A stretch of DNA of 64,000 nucleotides, taken from positions 62,001 through 126,000 of the forward strand of contig NZ_JAVDYJ010000001.1 of the NCBI RefSeq assembly GCF_031458395.1, written 5' to 3'. Shown here piece after piece: positions 16,266 through 25,092 of the stretch. Under the pieces are notes generated by a model. That model was not told where the DNA came from and ran no database searches. It saw nothing but the letters and a program-made list of their open reading frames with translations. This DNA comes from Enteractinococcus fodinae. GTDB lineage: Bacteria > Actinomycetota > Actinomycetes > Actinomycetales > Micrococcaceae. Each line of letters starts with the position of its first letter. Within the stretch, counting starts at the first letter, position 1. Both the position numbers and the translations under genes were made by a program.

Positions 16266-18224
16266 TCAGTCCTCCACATTGATGGCGAGACGAGCGCGGT
16301 CAGCAACCTCAAGGTCGCTGATGTATTCGGGTGGACCGGTCGGGGCCGGTTCCAGCATGTTGGCAGCGAAGAACTTAGTAAGCTCTTCGCGTGCGCTCAA
16401 GGGCAGCACACCGGCGACATACTGGTCCGGCCGGACCACCACGATCGCGCCGTCTTTGCTGATCTGGCGGTCGCGGAAGATATCGCGACCATGTCCCGAA
16501 GCAAAAATCTGATTCGTGTCGATCAGACCGTACGGGACCTTGACCGGTTTGAACGCCGCGGGAACGTTATAGGGTTCGACCTCGGTGTAGTCCTGTTGGT
16601 AGATGACCTTGGTATCGAAAACCGCATCGGTATCCCCATTACCAGGTGTGTATCGGACGCGCGGTGAGGTCGGGTCGTCGTTCCACCACGTGGCGAATTC
16701 GGCGACCGGTGTGCCTTCCAGTGCCGGGGCTGCTGGGTCGGCAAAGACATAGATGCGCCAGCGGCCATCGGCCTCGTGGAAGTGGCCCAGATGACGCCAG
16801 CGGTTATCTGCTCGGCGCATGACTTCAGCCGATTTGAAGCGCTTGCCCACCGGGAAGCCGGGGGCCAAGTCCTGGTGCTCGGTGCCCATGGTGATCTGGT
16901 TCTTGGTGTATTCGGTCATGAAACCGGCGGGGAATTCGAAAGTCTTCAAATAGAACTCTTCGACTTCTTTGGGGTCGCCTTCATCGGCCATAATTGCCGA
17001 CCATTGCTTATCGAAATTGATCAGCTCATGGGCCACCACTTCGCGTTCTTCCGCGTAGGTATTCAGCAGGCTTGCCGGAGCGCGACCATCTAGCACGAGG
17101 CCGAGTTTCCAACCGAGGTTGAAGCCGTCCTGCATCGACACGTTCATCCCCTGACCGGCTTTTGCCGAGTGGGTATGGCACGCGTCGCCCATGATGAAGG
17201 CGTGCGGGGTGCGGGTATCGCGCTCGCCGTCTGGGACATCATCGAAACCGGTTGCCACACGGTGTGCGACCTCGTAGACCGACCACCAGGCCACTGATTT
17301 CACGTCCAGCGAGTAGGGGTGCAGAATATTGTTCGCATCCTGGATGATCTCTTCGATGGGTGTGGAGCGGATGGTTTTCGCGCTGTCTTCGGTGACTTCG
17401 CCGAGGTCAACGTACATCCGCACCAGATAGCCGCCTTCGCGAGGGATCAACAGGATGGTGCCGTGCTCTTGCGACCGAATTGAGCACTTGACCTGGATAT
17501 CGGGGAAGTCGGTGTTGGCCAAGATATCCATGACACCCCAAGCATGCATCGAAGCATCCCCTTGGAGCCGGTGGCCCAGCGTTTTGCGGACGGTCGAACG
17601 AGCTCCGTCGCCACCGACCAGGTACTTGGCTTTGACGGTGCGCTCTTCACCAGCTCGCGGTCCCGTGACGTACCGGATCTTGGCGGTCACTGGGTAGTCG
17701 GCATCGGGGTCGATATCGGCTCCGAGGAATTCCACTCCGTAGTCCGGAACTGCCCGACCGGGTGCTCGCTGAGCGTCACGCAAGAAATAGTCCAAAATAC
17801 GTGACTGGTTGACGTAGATGTGCGGGAACTCTGATATCCCGGTCGCATCGTCGGGGCTGCGCGAGGATCGGGCAATATGCGATGGATTCTGCGAATCTGG
17901 CGCCCAGAAGCACATTTCGACGTTCCGGTAAGACTCTTTGATGACCTCTTCAGCGAAACCGAAGGCCTGGAACGTCTCGACCGAACGCGCCTGAATACCA
18001 TCGGCCTGGCCTACTTCAAGCCGACCCGGGCGCCGTTCAACCGCCCGTACGTTCACCGAGGGGAAGCGAGACAACTGCGCGAGCACGACAGCCGCAGCGG
18101 GACCGGTGCCCACGATGAGCACGTCCATCTCATCCGGCACATCTGCCGCGCGGTTGATGCCGTAACCGGCTGCTGGCTTGATACGCGGATCGTGGGAGTC
18201 ATAACCCCGGTAGTGAAATTGCAT
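16266..18224 (-). CDS. FAD-dependent aromatic hydroxylase, MobA/phenol 2-monooxygenase-like (copy 1)
   Basis: A 652-residue class A flavoprotein monooxygenase. It has the N-terminal FAD fold (VLIVGTGPAAAVVLAQL), the DG motif region (YLVGGDGARS), GDACHTHSAKAGQGMN for FAD ribityl binding, and a C-terminal thioredoxin-like dimerisation domain ending GAIVVVRPDQYVAGVLPL. The layout matches 3-hydroxybenzoate 4-hydroxylase (MobA) and phenol hydroxylases, which use NAD(P)H and O2 in the cytoplasm. The first glycine-rich motif has GTGPAAAVV where most members have GTGPAG. ATG 18224 is chosen over upstream ATGs because AAGGAG lies 6 nt ahead and it matches the paralogue (MQYHLNGY). It is divergent from an IclR regulator. 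Substrate inferred as a hydroxylated aromatic. Confidence 0.85.
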   Translation of the reverse strand: MQFHYRGYDSHDPRIKPAAGYGINRAADVPDEMDVLIVGTGPAAAVVLAQLSRFPSVNVRAVERRPGRLEVGQADGIQARSVETFQAFGFAEEVIKESYRNVEMCFWAPDSQNPSHIARSSRSPDDATGISEFPHIYVNQSRILDYFLRDAQRAPGRAVPDYGVEFLGADIDPDADYPVTAKIRYVTGPRAGEERTVKAKYLVGGDGARSTVRKTLGHRLQGDASMHAWGVMDILANTDFPDIQVKCSIRSQEHGTILLIPREGGYLVRMYVDLGEVTEDSAKTIRSTPIEEIIQDANNILHPYSLDVKSVAWWSVYEVAHRVATGFDDVPDGERDTRTPHAFIMGDACHTHSAKAGQGMNVSMQDGFNLGWKLGLVLDGRAPASLLNTYAEEREVVAHELINFDKQWSAIMADEGDPKEVEEFYLKTFEFPAGFMTEYTKNQITMGTEHQDLAPGFPVGKRFKSAEVMRRADNRWRHLGHFHEADGRWRIYVFADPAAPALEGTPVAEFATWWNDDPTSPRVRYTPGNGDTDAVFDTKVIYQQDYTEVEPYNVPAAFKPVKVPYGLIDTNQIFASGHGRDIFRDRQISKDGAIVVVRPDQYVAGVLPLSAREELTKFFAANMLEPAPTGPPEYISDLEVADRARLAINVED

Positions 18225-18235
18225 GAAGAGCTCCT

Positions 18236-18254
18236 TGTCTCTATAGTTGAGACA
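18236..18254. promoter_or_regulatory. Putative IclR operator TGTCTC-N7-GAGACA
   Basis: A perfect inverted repeat with 6-bp arms lies in the 100-bp gap between the hydroxylase (minus) and the IclR gene (plus), next to an AT-rich palindrome (CTATATATAG) and a TACAAT -10-like box at 18271-18276. Its position suits autoregulation and control of the hydroxylase. Binding is inferred. Confidence 0.5.
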
Positions 18255-18324
18255 TAGTTCTATATATAGATACAATACTAGCGTGGTGGAGGTCACTGCG
18301 CACTCTTTTGGCAAGGACAAATGT

Positions 18325-18999
18325 ATGTCGAGCACGACCAAACAGGTCACCGGCGGATCGCAAACCCTCGCCCGCGGCCTCCATGCGCTAGCGCTGATCG
18401 GTGAATCGGATACCCCGCTGACGGTGCCAAAACTCGCCCAAGAGCTGGGCATTCATCGCTCAATGGCCTATCGCTTAGTGCGCACCTTAGAAGAGTTTGG
18501 CTTTATTGAACGGGACTCGACGGGAAATCTCGAGATCGGGGTGCGGATGGCGACCTTGACGCGCAGCATCGCCCGCGATCTGCAAACCGCAGCCAGCCCG
18601 GAGCTGATCGTCCTGTCCAACGCGCTGGGGATGACGGCTTTTATCGTGACTTATGACGGTGAACAGGCTGTTACATTATTGGCGGTCGAGCCGCAGGATG
18701 CCATCACAACGGTAGCGCAGCGTCCCGGGAGTCGACATCCCATTGACCGCGGCGCACCCGGTCGGGTGATCCGCTCCCAGCTGCGTCCCGAAGAGTACCC
18801 GCCCAAGGACTACGAAGTCAGCCATGATGAAGTTTTCGCTGGGGTCACCTCGATTGCAGTGCCGTTACGCACCAAAGACGGTCGACCGGCTTCCCTGGCG
18901 ATCTTGTACCTGACCGAAGGGGGCGCGGATATTGCTGATGCCGCAGCCCAACTGCGCCGGTCAGCCCAGCGCATCGAACGAGTGCTTGGTACCGCGTGA
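18325..18999 (+). CDS. IclR family transcriptional regulator (copy 1)
   Basis: A 224-residue regulator. The N-terminal winged HTH (~12-65) reads LARGLHALALIG, then LTVPKLAQELGIHRSMAYRL and LEEFGFIERD. The C-terminal effector domain is shorter than average for IclR proteins. ATG 18325 is selected because AAGGA lies about 8 nt upstream and homology starts shortly after. IclR proteins commonly control aromatic catabolic genes, and this one is divergent from a MobA-like hydroxylase. It overlaps the convergent MpaB-like gene by 39 bp at the 3' ends. Effector unknown. Confidence 0.85.
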   Translation: MSSTTKQVTGGSQTLARGLHALALIGESDTPLTVPKLAQELGIHRSMAYRLVRTLEEFGFIERDSTGNLEIGVRMATLTRSIARDLQTAASPELIVLSNALGMTAFIVTYDGEQAVTLLAVEPQDAITTVAQRPGSRHPIDRGAPGRVIRSQLRPEEYPPKDYEVSHDEVFAGVTSIAVPLRTKDGRPASLAILYLTEGGADIADAAAQLRRSAQRIERVLGTA

Positions 19000-19782
19000 T
19001 CCAGCGATCAACTCAGCCACCACAAGCCGTGCAGGAATATGACGGATTCCCGCAGGGAATTGCGGATAGGCGGAGGCAAGGATGCGCCACAGTCGGTCTT
19101 CTCGGACAGCATCGGCGCCATCCCAGTCCAGGCCGAGCTGGACGCGAACCTCAGCGGGCAACAGACCGGCCGTCAGAAACCTGGCCGTCGGCATCGCGGT
19201 GCGCAACCACCACGGAGCACTGTGTGCGGCAAAGAGATCACTAACGATCTGCCGTGCCGCGTCCGTGACATCCAGGCTGGCTAGCTGCTCATCCCAGTAG
19301 CGTTGGAAAGCGGCACGATCTGCGGGCCAGTATTCCTGCGGCATACCTAGCGCGGTACCCAAGGCGGCGTAGCTGCGGTAAATCTGATCGGCGTCGTCGG
19401 GATGCTGTTCACCCCAAATGCGCCAGCGAATTTCTTCGGCCGTCCAATATAGCGTGGCGGTGACCCAGCGTTGCGTGTCCGGGTCGGCGGCGCTGTAGGC
19501 CACGCCATCGGCGATTCCTTCGACTGGTTCGTGGGCGCGTGCCACCCAACCGGTAACGGTGGCGCGGGCAGATCGAGCTTCTGGAAGCACGATAGCGGCC
19601 AGATACTGGAGTGTGCGGCGCAGCCTGCCCAGTGGGTCGGCGGTAAAGTTCGAGTGCTGTTGGACGCCGGCGGCTACGGGCCGGTGCGCAACCTGTAAGG
19701 CGATGGCAGCTCCACCCCCGGCGAGTACGATCCCTTCCCGCGCGAGCTCGACATCGGTGCGCGGAGACTTAGGCTGGCGCAT
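18961..19782 (-). CDS. MpaB-like oxygenase (DUF2236) family protein
   Basis: A 273-residue protein with the DUF2236/MpaB-like pattern: an N-terminal AREGIVLAGGGAAIALQ, then VAHRPVAAGV and DPLGRLRRTLQYL. These are features of the latex-clearing-protein/ER-bound oxygenase MpaB superfamily, whose studied members bind haem b. The start at 19782 (MRQPKS) overlaps the upstream membrane-protein gene by 14 bp; a longer frame exists but would run far into that gene. It is probably co-transcribed with it. Its 3' end overlaps the IclR gene by 39 bp antisense. The reaction is unknown; catalytic competence was not assessed. Confidence 0.7.
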   Translation of the reverse strand: MRQPKSPRTDVELAREGIVLAGGGAAIALQVAHRPVAAGVQQHSNFTADPLGRLRRTLQYLAAIVLPEARSARATVTGWVARAHEPVEGIADGVAYSAADPDTQRWVTATLYWTAEEIRWRIWGEQHPDDADQIYRSYAALGTALGMPQEYWPADRAAFQRYWDEQLASLDVTDAARQIVSDLFAAHSAPWWLRTAMPTARFLTAGLLPAEVRVQLGLDWDGADAVREDRLWRILASAYPQFPAGIRHIPARLVVAELIAGSRGTKHSFDALG

Positions 19783-20953
19783 GGTTACCACCCGTTGTCT
19801 GGCTGACTGTTGTGGCCTCGGTATCGGGGTGGTCGCTGCGAGGTCGTGGCCGCCGGATATCCGACAACATGGCATCCAGGGTGCGAATCAGGACCACGAG
19901 CCAGGCGAAGATAATGCCGGCAAAAGCCAGTTCCAGGGCGGTCAGATTGTAATAATTCAGCGGATGCCACAGGGCCACGGCCAGCACGCCGAGCCCCAGC
20001 ATCAAATAGCTAATGACATACATCGCCGCCGGGGCGCCCGGTAACCAGATCGGCACAGTGAGCAACATGAGCCCAAACGTCACCGCCAATACTTGGACGA
20101 AGCCGGTGTGGATCGGGTCGCTGATATTGATCGGCACCCAGGATATCCCGACCATGCACAGTCCCATGATGATGATGCCACCCTTGAGCACTCGGACATA
20201 CCCGCGGCGCTGATCCTGGCGACGTCGATGTGCTGCCCAGGCGTTGAAGTCCTGGGATATAAAGTTCGCCAGCGTGATCAACATCAGACCCGAAACGGTC
20301 AGTGTGGTGTTGAACGTCCAAAACGATAGGATCCCTGCCTGGCCGGTGCCCAGTTCTGAGAAGAACATATGCCACCAGTAGGGGTTTTCGGCCAGCAGCA
20401 TCGAAGCCAGCACGCCTGCGGCCATAAATAGTGCCAGCAGGTTTGAAATTGAGGCCGTCGTGGCGCGCGAGGCGGAGCTAAACCCGAAATAGGATGCTGC
20501 GGCGGTAACCAGACACAACATGACGGTCGCGGCGATCGCATCCACGACGAGCCCTTGAAACGCTTCTTGGAAGAGCCGGAAGGTGCTCAGCACCGCGAGG
20601 GTGGCAATGGCCCCGTGGGTGATGATCAGCCCGATGAGATCGATCAGCCACCATCCCCAGAAGCGACGGCGCATCCAGCTGAGTTTGCCACGCGGTGATT
20701 CGGTGGCCAGCAGTAGCCCAATCATCGCCGAGGCACCCGCGGCGATGCCTGTGGTCCACCCGGCCACGGTGCCCACCGAGTAGTCGGCGGATAGGGGCGT
20801 GAGTTTATTCGAAAACGCGATCAGCCCGACCACGACTGCCAGGGCCGCGAAGCTGATCGAAGCCCAGATCGCACCGGACTCCATGCGTGCCGAGGATCGC
20901 TTCGGGCTGCGTTCCTCCACTCGGCTGTCGGGTTCTGGCGCTCGGTCCGTCAT
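19769..20953 (-). CDS. Polytopic membrane protein of unknown function
   Basis: A 394-residue protein with about 10 hydrophobic helices between residues ~30 and ~365. An acidic, Ser/Arg-rich N-terminus and a polar C-terminus rich in Arg and Pro should both be cytoplasmic. I do not recognise the family. The ATG at 20953 is preferred because a TAGAAT -10 hexamer sits exactly 7 nt upstream, indicating a leaderless transcript; ATG 20962 would lie inside that hexamer. The following MpaB-like gene overlaps it by 14 bp, so the two probably form a unit. Confidence 0.65.
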   Translation of the reverse strand: MTDRAPEPDSRVEERSPKRSSARMESGAIWASISFAALAVVVGLIAFSNKLTPLSADYSVGTVAGWTTGIAAGASAMIGLLLATESPRGKLSWMRRRFWGWWLIDLIGLIITHGAIATLAVLSTFRLFQEAFQGLVVDAIAATVMLCLVTAAASYFGFSSASRATTASISNLLALFMAAGVLASMLLAENPYWWHMFFSELGTGQAGILSFWTFNTTLTVSGLMLITLANFISQDFNAWAAHRRRQDQRRGYVRVLKGGIIIMGLCMVGISWVPINISDPIHTGFVQVLAVTFGLMLLTVPIWLPGAPAAMYVISYLMLGLGVLAVALWHPLNYYNLTALELAFAGIIFAWLVVLIRTLDAMLSDIRRPRPRSDHPDTEATTVSQTTGGNHAPA

Positions 20954-20966
20954 GCCCTCCATTCTA
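20951..20966 (-). promoter_or_regulatory. -10 box TAGAAT with leaderless ATG start
   Basis: On the minus strand TAGAAT (20966-20961) is followed by 7 nt and ATG at 20953. No suitably spaced Shine-Dalgarno exists, since the GGAGGG is only 1 nt from the ATG. Confidence 0.55.
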
Positions 20967-21004
20967 AGGGGCGCCCGCAAGTTCAGGATTGGTCGATGTT
21001 GCGG

Positions 21005-21784
21005 TCAGCCACGTCGAATATAGGGTGCGATGCGTCGAATCGTGGCGGCCAGCGATAACGCCGTCGTGCCCGAGGTTGCCGGGTTGATGGGGCTGGGGGC
21101 CGAGACGAATTCGAAGTTGAACTGACCGGCATTCCCGGATGCTTCGATGCGGTGGGCGGACTCGGGACGCAGCGGATCGGCCACTAAGCGTACTTGTACC
21201 CGCTGTATGGCTTGCGAGAACGGGCGCGACCCGCGCGTCGCGTAGGCCAGCGCCACCGCAACATTGACGTTGCCGGGAAACTGCTCGATCGCATCCACCG
21301 GGTTGCCTTCAAATAGCGTCTCCGGTTCGGTGAGTGCTTCGAGTCGCGCCGCCTCGTCTTGGCTCATCCAGGGTTGGATCAACCCGGTCGGATCTTTTGA
21401 GGTCGTGATGGAGATGTGCTCGAGTTGGTCAGCCACGGCCTCGAACAGGTCGAAACCCCCGATGGCGCCGTTAGTGATGTGCAGGTTCGGTGTCATCAGC
21501 TGATTGGCGATCTGCGGGTCGGCGAGTGCCCCAACAGAGGTTAGCACCATGGGTTTATGGACGCGGGGTAAAAACTCTTTGGCAGCTGCAACGCCAGCGG
21601 CCTCAACCACTAGGTCGGCCTTGGTCAGTGCCTCCTCGAAATCTGCCTCGGTAATCAGCCGAACGCCCATGGTTCCGCGCTCGCGGTGGGCAGCAATGTC
21701 TCGGACCATCGCCGTGAAATCGTGGTCGAGCAGTTTCACGATATGTCGGCCGATTGACCCAAAACCCAGCAACAAGATCTTCAT
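21005..21784 (-). CDS. Aspartate dehydrogenase-like NAD(P)-dependent oxidoreductase
   Basis: A 259-residue protein. It has an N-terminal Rossmann fold (LLLGFGSIGRHIV), the conserved VVEAAG, and the DUF108 C-terminal domain with GNVNVAVALAYATRG and PATSGTTALSLAATIRRI. The family (NadX/aspartate dehydrogenase) interconverts L-aspartate and iminoaspartate/oxaloacetate, and some members feed NAD synthesis. No nadA or nadC genes are adjacent, so the physiological role is open. It ends 52 bp from the start of the membrane-protein gene and is read toward it. The ATG is the natural start, as homology begins at MKILLLG. Confidence 0.8.
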   Translation of the reverse strand: MKILLLGFGSIGRHIVKLLDHDFTAMVRDIAAHRERGTMGVRLITEADFEEALTKADLVVEAAGVAAAKEFLPRVHKPMVLTSVGALADPQIANQLMTPNLHITNGAIGGFDLFEAVADQLEHISITTSKDPTGLIQPWMSQDEAARLEALTEPETLFEGNPVDAIEQFPGNVNVAVALAYATRGSRPFSQAIQRVQVRLVADPLRPESAHRIEASGNAGQFNFEFVSAPSPINPATSGTTALSLAATIRRIAPYIRRG

Positions 21785-22006
21785 GCTGCCAACTCTAGCG
21801 AAGCCCCGTGGGGACTAGACCCAACGGGGCTTGGCTGAGGCTTTGCACTACAACATGCAGGACATGGCGGCCACAACATCGGCCCGGTGAGTCATGCTGG
21901 GTGGGTCTTTCATGGAAATGAAGGCAATATTGGTTGACAACGATTCCGGCTCGGTGATTAGTCTGAAAGTGTCTTGCATACACGACGAGGTAAGGAGTCG
22001 AGGTAC
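21785..22006. other. Divergent intergenic region, aspartate dehydrogenase / deacetylase
   Basis: This 222-bp region must hold two divergent promoters. AAGGAG at 21992-21997 is the deacetylase Shine-Dalgarno. No operator-like repeat stood out. Confidence 0.4.
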
Positions 22007-22891
22007 ATGGCAAAGAAAATTTATATCGCAGTGGGTGTCGATGTTGACGCTGTTGGCGGTTGGTTAGGTTCCTACGGGGGCCAAGACTCCCCGAATGACA
22101 TCTCGCGAGGCATGTTTGCCGGTGAGGTTGGTGTGCCACGACTGCTCCAGTTGGCTCAGCGCCGGAATCTGCCCTTCACCTGGTTCTGGCCCGGGCATTC
22201 GATCGAAACCTTCCCAGAGGAGTTCGACCAAGTTGTGGAAGCCGGTCACGAGATCGGCCACCACGGGTACTCGCATGAGAACCCGTTAGAGATGACCCGC
22301 GAACAAGAAACCGAAGTCTTCGAATACGTCTACGATCTAATTGAACGTCGCGCAGGCCAAGCTCCTGTTGGGTATGTGGCACCGTGGTGGGAAATGTCGC
22401 ACCACACCAACGAGATCCTCTCCGACGCCGGCATGCTGTACGACCATTCCTTTATGCACCGGGATTTCACGCCCTATTATGTGCGTGTCGGCGATACCTG
22501 GACCAATATTGACTACAACGCAAAATCCGCCAAAGAATGGATGAAGCCTCTTGTCCGCGGTGAAGAAACGGACCTGGTGGAGATCCCTGCGTCCTGGTAC
22601 ATCGATGACCTACCACCGATGATGTTCATTAAATCCAGCCCAAACTCCCACGGATTTGTGAACCCACGCGATATCGAAGAGCTGTGGCGCGACCAGTTCG
22701 ACTGGGTCTATCGCGAGATGGATTACGCGGTATACCCGATGACCATCCACCCGGACGTCGCAGGTCGCCCCCAAGTGCTGCTGATGCTGGAACGACTCTT
22801 TGATCATTTCTCCTCTCACCCCGGGGTCGAATTCGCCTACATGAAAGACATCGCCGAAGACTTCAAGCAGCGCTATCCGCGCAAGAAGTAG
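22007..22891 (+). CDS. Polysaccharide deacetylase family protein (PuuE/PgdA-like)
   Basis: A 294-residue cytoplasmic NodB-fold protein without signal peptide. Motif 1 is [11 protein letters not shown] with the metal-binding aspartates, motif 2 is [12 protein letters not shown] with the HxxxH pair, and a WWEMSHHT segment follows. The absence of a signal sequence resembles the PuuE allantoinase / HpPgdA subgroup that acts on small amides rather than secreted glycan deacetylases. AAGGAG supports ATG 22007. It is followed by two hairpins, then an SDR and an M20 amidohydrolase on the same strand, which together look like catabolism of an N-acyl or cyclic amide compound. Substrate unknown. Confidence 0.85.
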   Translation: MAKKIYIAVGVDVDAVGGWLGSYGGQDSPNDISRGMFAGEVGVPRLLQLAQRRNLPFTWFWPGHSIETFPEEFDQVVEAGHEIGHHGYSHENPLEMTREQETEVFEYVYDLIERRAGQAPVGYVAPWWEMSHHTNEILSDAGMLYDHSFMHRDFTPYYVRVGDTWTNIDYNAKSAKEWMKPLVRGEETDLVEIPASWYIDDLPPMMFIKSSPNSHGFVNPRDIEELWRDQFDWVYREMDYAVYPMTIHPDVAGRPQVLLMLERLFDHFSSHPGVEFAYMKDIAEDFKQRYPRKK

Positions 22892-22898
22892 GAGAGTT

Positions 22899-22948
22899 CG
22901 CGGCTATTATTCAGGCCGCGCCCCTACGCTTGAGGTGTCTTCTCAAGC
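22899..22948 (+). terminator. Two consecutive hairpins between deacetylase and SDR
   Basis: CGCGGC/GCCGCG (22899-22904 with 22915-22920) is followed by GCTTGAG/CTCAAGC (22928-22934 with 22942-22948). The first may be a leaky terminator and the second a leader structure for the SDR gene. Neither is followed by a T-run. Confidence 0.45.
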
Positions 22949-22972
22949 ATCGGGCAACCTTTAGGAGTTGAA

Positions 22973-23761
22973 GTGCAGATGGCAACAATTCATCCAGTAC
23001 TTGAAGGTAAAACGGCAATCATTACCGGCGCTGCAATGGGTATGGGGGAAGCAACCGCACGGGTCTTCGCCGAAGCGAAAGCCAACGTCGTCGTTGCGGA
23101 CTTCAACGAAGAAAAAGGACGCGAAGTCGCCGATGATATAGCCAACACACTGGGCGCCAAGACACTCTTTATCAAAGTCGATGTATCGGATTCTGCCCAA
23201 GTCAAAGACATGGTCGCCAAAACCGTGGAAGAATTTGGGTCGCTCGAGGTCGCGGTCAACAACGCGGCACTGACTCCAGATAATGCACTGGTCTCAGAAT
23301 TTGATGAAGACTATTGGGACCGCCTGATGAGCGTGGCCCTCAAAGGGGTCGCCCTGTGTATGAAATACGAGCTCCAGCAAATGATCGCCCAAGGAAACGG
23401 CGGGTCGATCATTAACATCTCATCGGTGTCTGGTTTTCGGCCACAGCCCAACAATATCGCCTATGTTGCAGCGAAACACGGTGTTGTCGGGGCGACCCGG
23501 GTGGCCGCCCTAGAAAACGGCAAGCACAACATTCGGGTGAACTCCGTGGCTCCCGGTGCGATCGATACGCCGATGTTGCGTGGTGCACTGGAAGAATTCG
23601 GATTGGACGAAGAATCCTATGCTCCCCAGCTGTCACTGCTGGAGCGGTTTGGGAAACCAGAAGAAATCGCCCATGCCAGCCTGTGGTTAGCATCCGATCA
23701 GTCCAGTTATGTCACCGGAACCACGATCCACGCCGATGCCGGCTACGTTGGCGGGCGCTAA
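22973..23761 (+). CDS. Short-chain dehydrogenase/reductase
   Basis: A 262-residue classical SDR. It has the cofactor motif TGAAMGMGEA (~15-24), VVADF for adenine binding, NNAA, catalytic Ser in NISSVSG, and Tyr/Lys in YVAAK. Oxidation or reduction of an alcohol/ketone with NAD(P)H is expected. The GTG at 22973 has an AGGAG five nt upstream; an ATG at 22979 is an alternative two codons in. It lies between a deacetylase and an M20 amidohydrolase on the same strand, suggesting a shared pathway. Substrate unknown. Confidence 0.88.
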   Translation: MQMATIHPVLEGKTAIITGAAMGMGEATARVFAEAKANVVVADFNEEKGREVADDIANTLGAKTLFIKVDVSDSAQVKDMVAKTVEEFGSLEVAVNNAALTPDNALVSEFDEDYWDRLMSVALKGVALCMKYELQQMIAQGNGGSIINISSVSGFRPQPNNIAYVAAKHGVVGATRVAALENGKHNIRVNSVAPGAIDTPMLRGALEEFGLDEESYAPQLSLLERFGKPEEIAHASLWLASDQSSYVTGTTIHADAGYVGGR

Positions 23762-23770
23762 AGAGTAGGG

Positions 23771-23825
23771 GAGAACTCCTGTTCTCTTCAGAGCCGGCTC
23801 GACCTCCAGGGTTTGAGCCGGCTCT
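23771..23825 (+). terminator. Tandem hairpin terminator after the SDR gene
   Basis: GAGAAC/GTTCTC (23771-23786) is followed by an 11-bp perfect stem AGAGCCGGCTC / GAGCCGGCTCT (23790-23800 with 23815-23825). The T-run is weak. Confidence 0.6.
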
Positions 23826-23886
23826 TGCGTACCGTAATCCGAACCGTTGTGCCGAATCACTCCAGTGAGCAACCAGAGAGGAAAGA

Positions 23887-25053
23887 ATGCACGTTGATAC
23901 GTTGAAATCTCAAACCGAAGCAACCGTGACTGAACACGCTGATGCGCTGACTGACCTATCCGAAACGCTGCACGCCAACCCCGAAACAGCCTGGGAAGAA
24001 TACGCATCTTCTAAAGCCGTCGCAGATCTGTTGGAACACCACGGCTTTACCGTCACCCGCAATTACCTGGGATTTGAGACTGCTTTTCTTGCCGAAGTCG
24101 GCAGCGGGTCTCGTACGGTCGGCTTCATGGCCGAATACGATGCACTGGCAGGACTCGGTCATGCCTGCGGGCACAACCTCATCGCGGCAAGCTCAGTGGG
24201 CGCCGGTGTAGCGCTTGCTCCGTTGGCTGATGAGCTCGATCTGACGATTCGCGTCTATGGCACACCTGCCGAAGAGGGCGGAGCCGGCAAGGTAGAACTG
24301 ATCGATGCCGGGGCCTTTCAGGATCTCGAATTTGCCATGATGGTACATCCGGCACCGGTAGACATCGCCGAAGCTGAACCGTTTGCGGTGTCGCATAAAT
24401 ACATCGAGTACACCGGGGTGTCTGCTCACGCTGCAGCCTATCCCGACGAAGGGATCAACGCCAACGATGCCTTTGTGATAGCGCAGGTCGCGATCGGTTT
24501 GCTGCGTCAACAACTACCGCCTGACACCCGAATCCACGGCGTCCAAACCGTTGGAGGGTCGGTGCCCAATGCCATCCCAGATAAGACCGAGGGGCGCTGG
24601 TACATCCGGGCCGCAACACTCGAGGACTTGGCTGAAGTAGAGCGCAAAGTGGAGGCGTGTTTCGAGGCCGGAGCAGTCGCCACCGGTGCTGAACTGAAGA
24701 TCACCGAGGAAAGTAAGTCCTACGCTGAGTTCCGTACCTACGAACCGGCACTTGAGGCATATAAACGCAACGCACAGGCTCGCGGAAGAGTCTTTGCGGA
24801 TGCGAAAACAGCGGGCCGCATGAACCGGGCGTCAACCGATATGGGGAACGTGTCCCAGCTCGTGCCGGCGATCCATCCATACATTGGCGTTGACTCGCTG
24901 CCCTATACCAACCATCAAAAAGGCTTCGCCGATGCCTGCGTTGGTCCCGTCGCCGAACAAACCCTGCTTGATGCGGCCGTTTTGATGGCGTGGACAACGA
25001 TCGACCTGTTCGCGGCTGGCACCAACGAGGGTGCGACACCGGAAAGCACCTAA
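23887..25053 (+). CDS. M20 family amidohydrolase (AbgB/HipO-like)
   Basis: A 388-residue metallohydrolase. The family metal motifs are FMAEYDALAGLGHACGHNL, the general base pair in GTPAEEGG, and HPAPVDI, with the dimerisation/lid domain in the middle (~185-300). M20D members hydrolyse N-acyl amino acids, hippurate or aminobenzoyl-glutamate. A GAGAGGAAAG Shine-Dalgarno is close to the ATG. It follows a strong hairpin, so it may be a separate transcription unit although it shares the strand and likely theme with the deacetylase and SDR. No signal peptide. Exact substrate unknown. Confidence 0.88.
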   Translation: MHVDTLKSQTEATVTEHADALTDLSETLHANPETAWEEYASSKAVADLLEHHGFTVTRNYLGFETAFLAEVGSGSRTVGFMAEYDALAGLGHACGHNLIAASSVGAGVALAPLADELDLTIRVYGTPAEEGGAGKVELIDAGAFQDLEFAMMVHPAPVDIAEAEPFAVSHKYIEYTGVSAHAAAYPDEGINANDAFVIAQVAIGLLRQQLPPDTRIHGVQTVGGSVPNAIPDKTEGRWYIRAATLEDLAEVERKVEACFEAGAVATGAELKITEESKSYAEFRTYEPALEAYKRNAQARGRVFADAKTAGRMNRASTDMGNVSQLVPAIHPYIGVDSLPYTNHQKGFADACVGPVAEQTLLDAAVLMAWTTIDLFAAGTNEGATPEST

Positions 25054-25092
25054 CACCAGAGGTTCGGTCGGCATGACGTCTAGAGTGGAACC

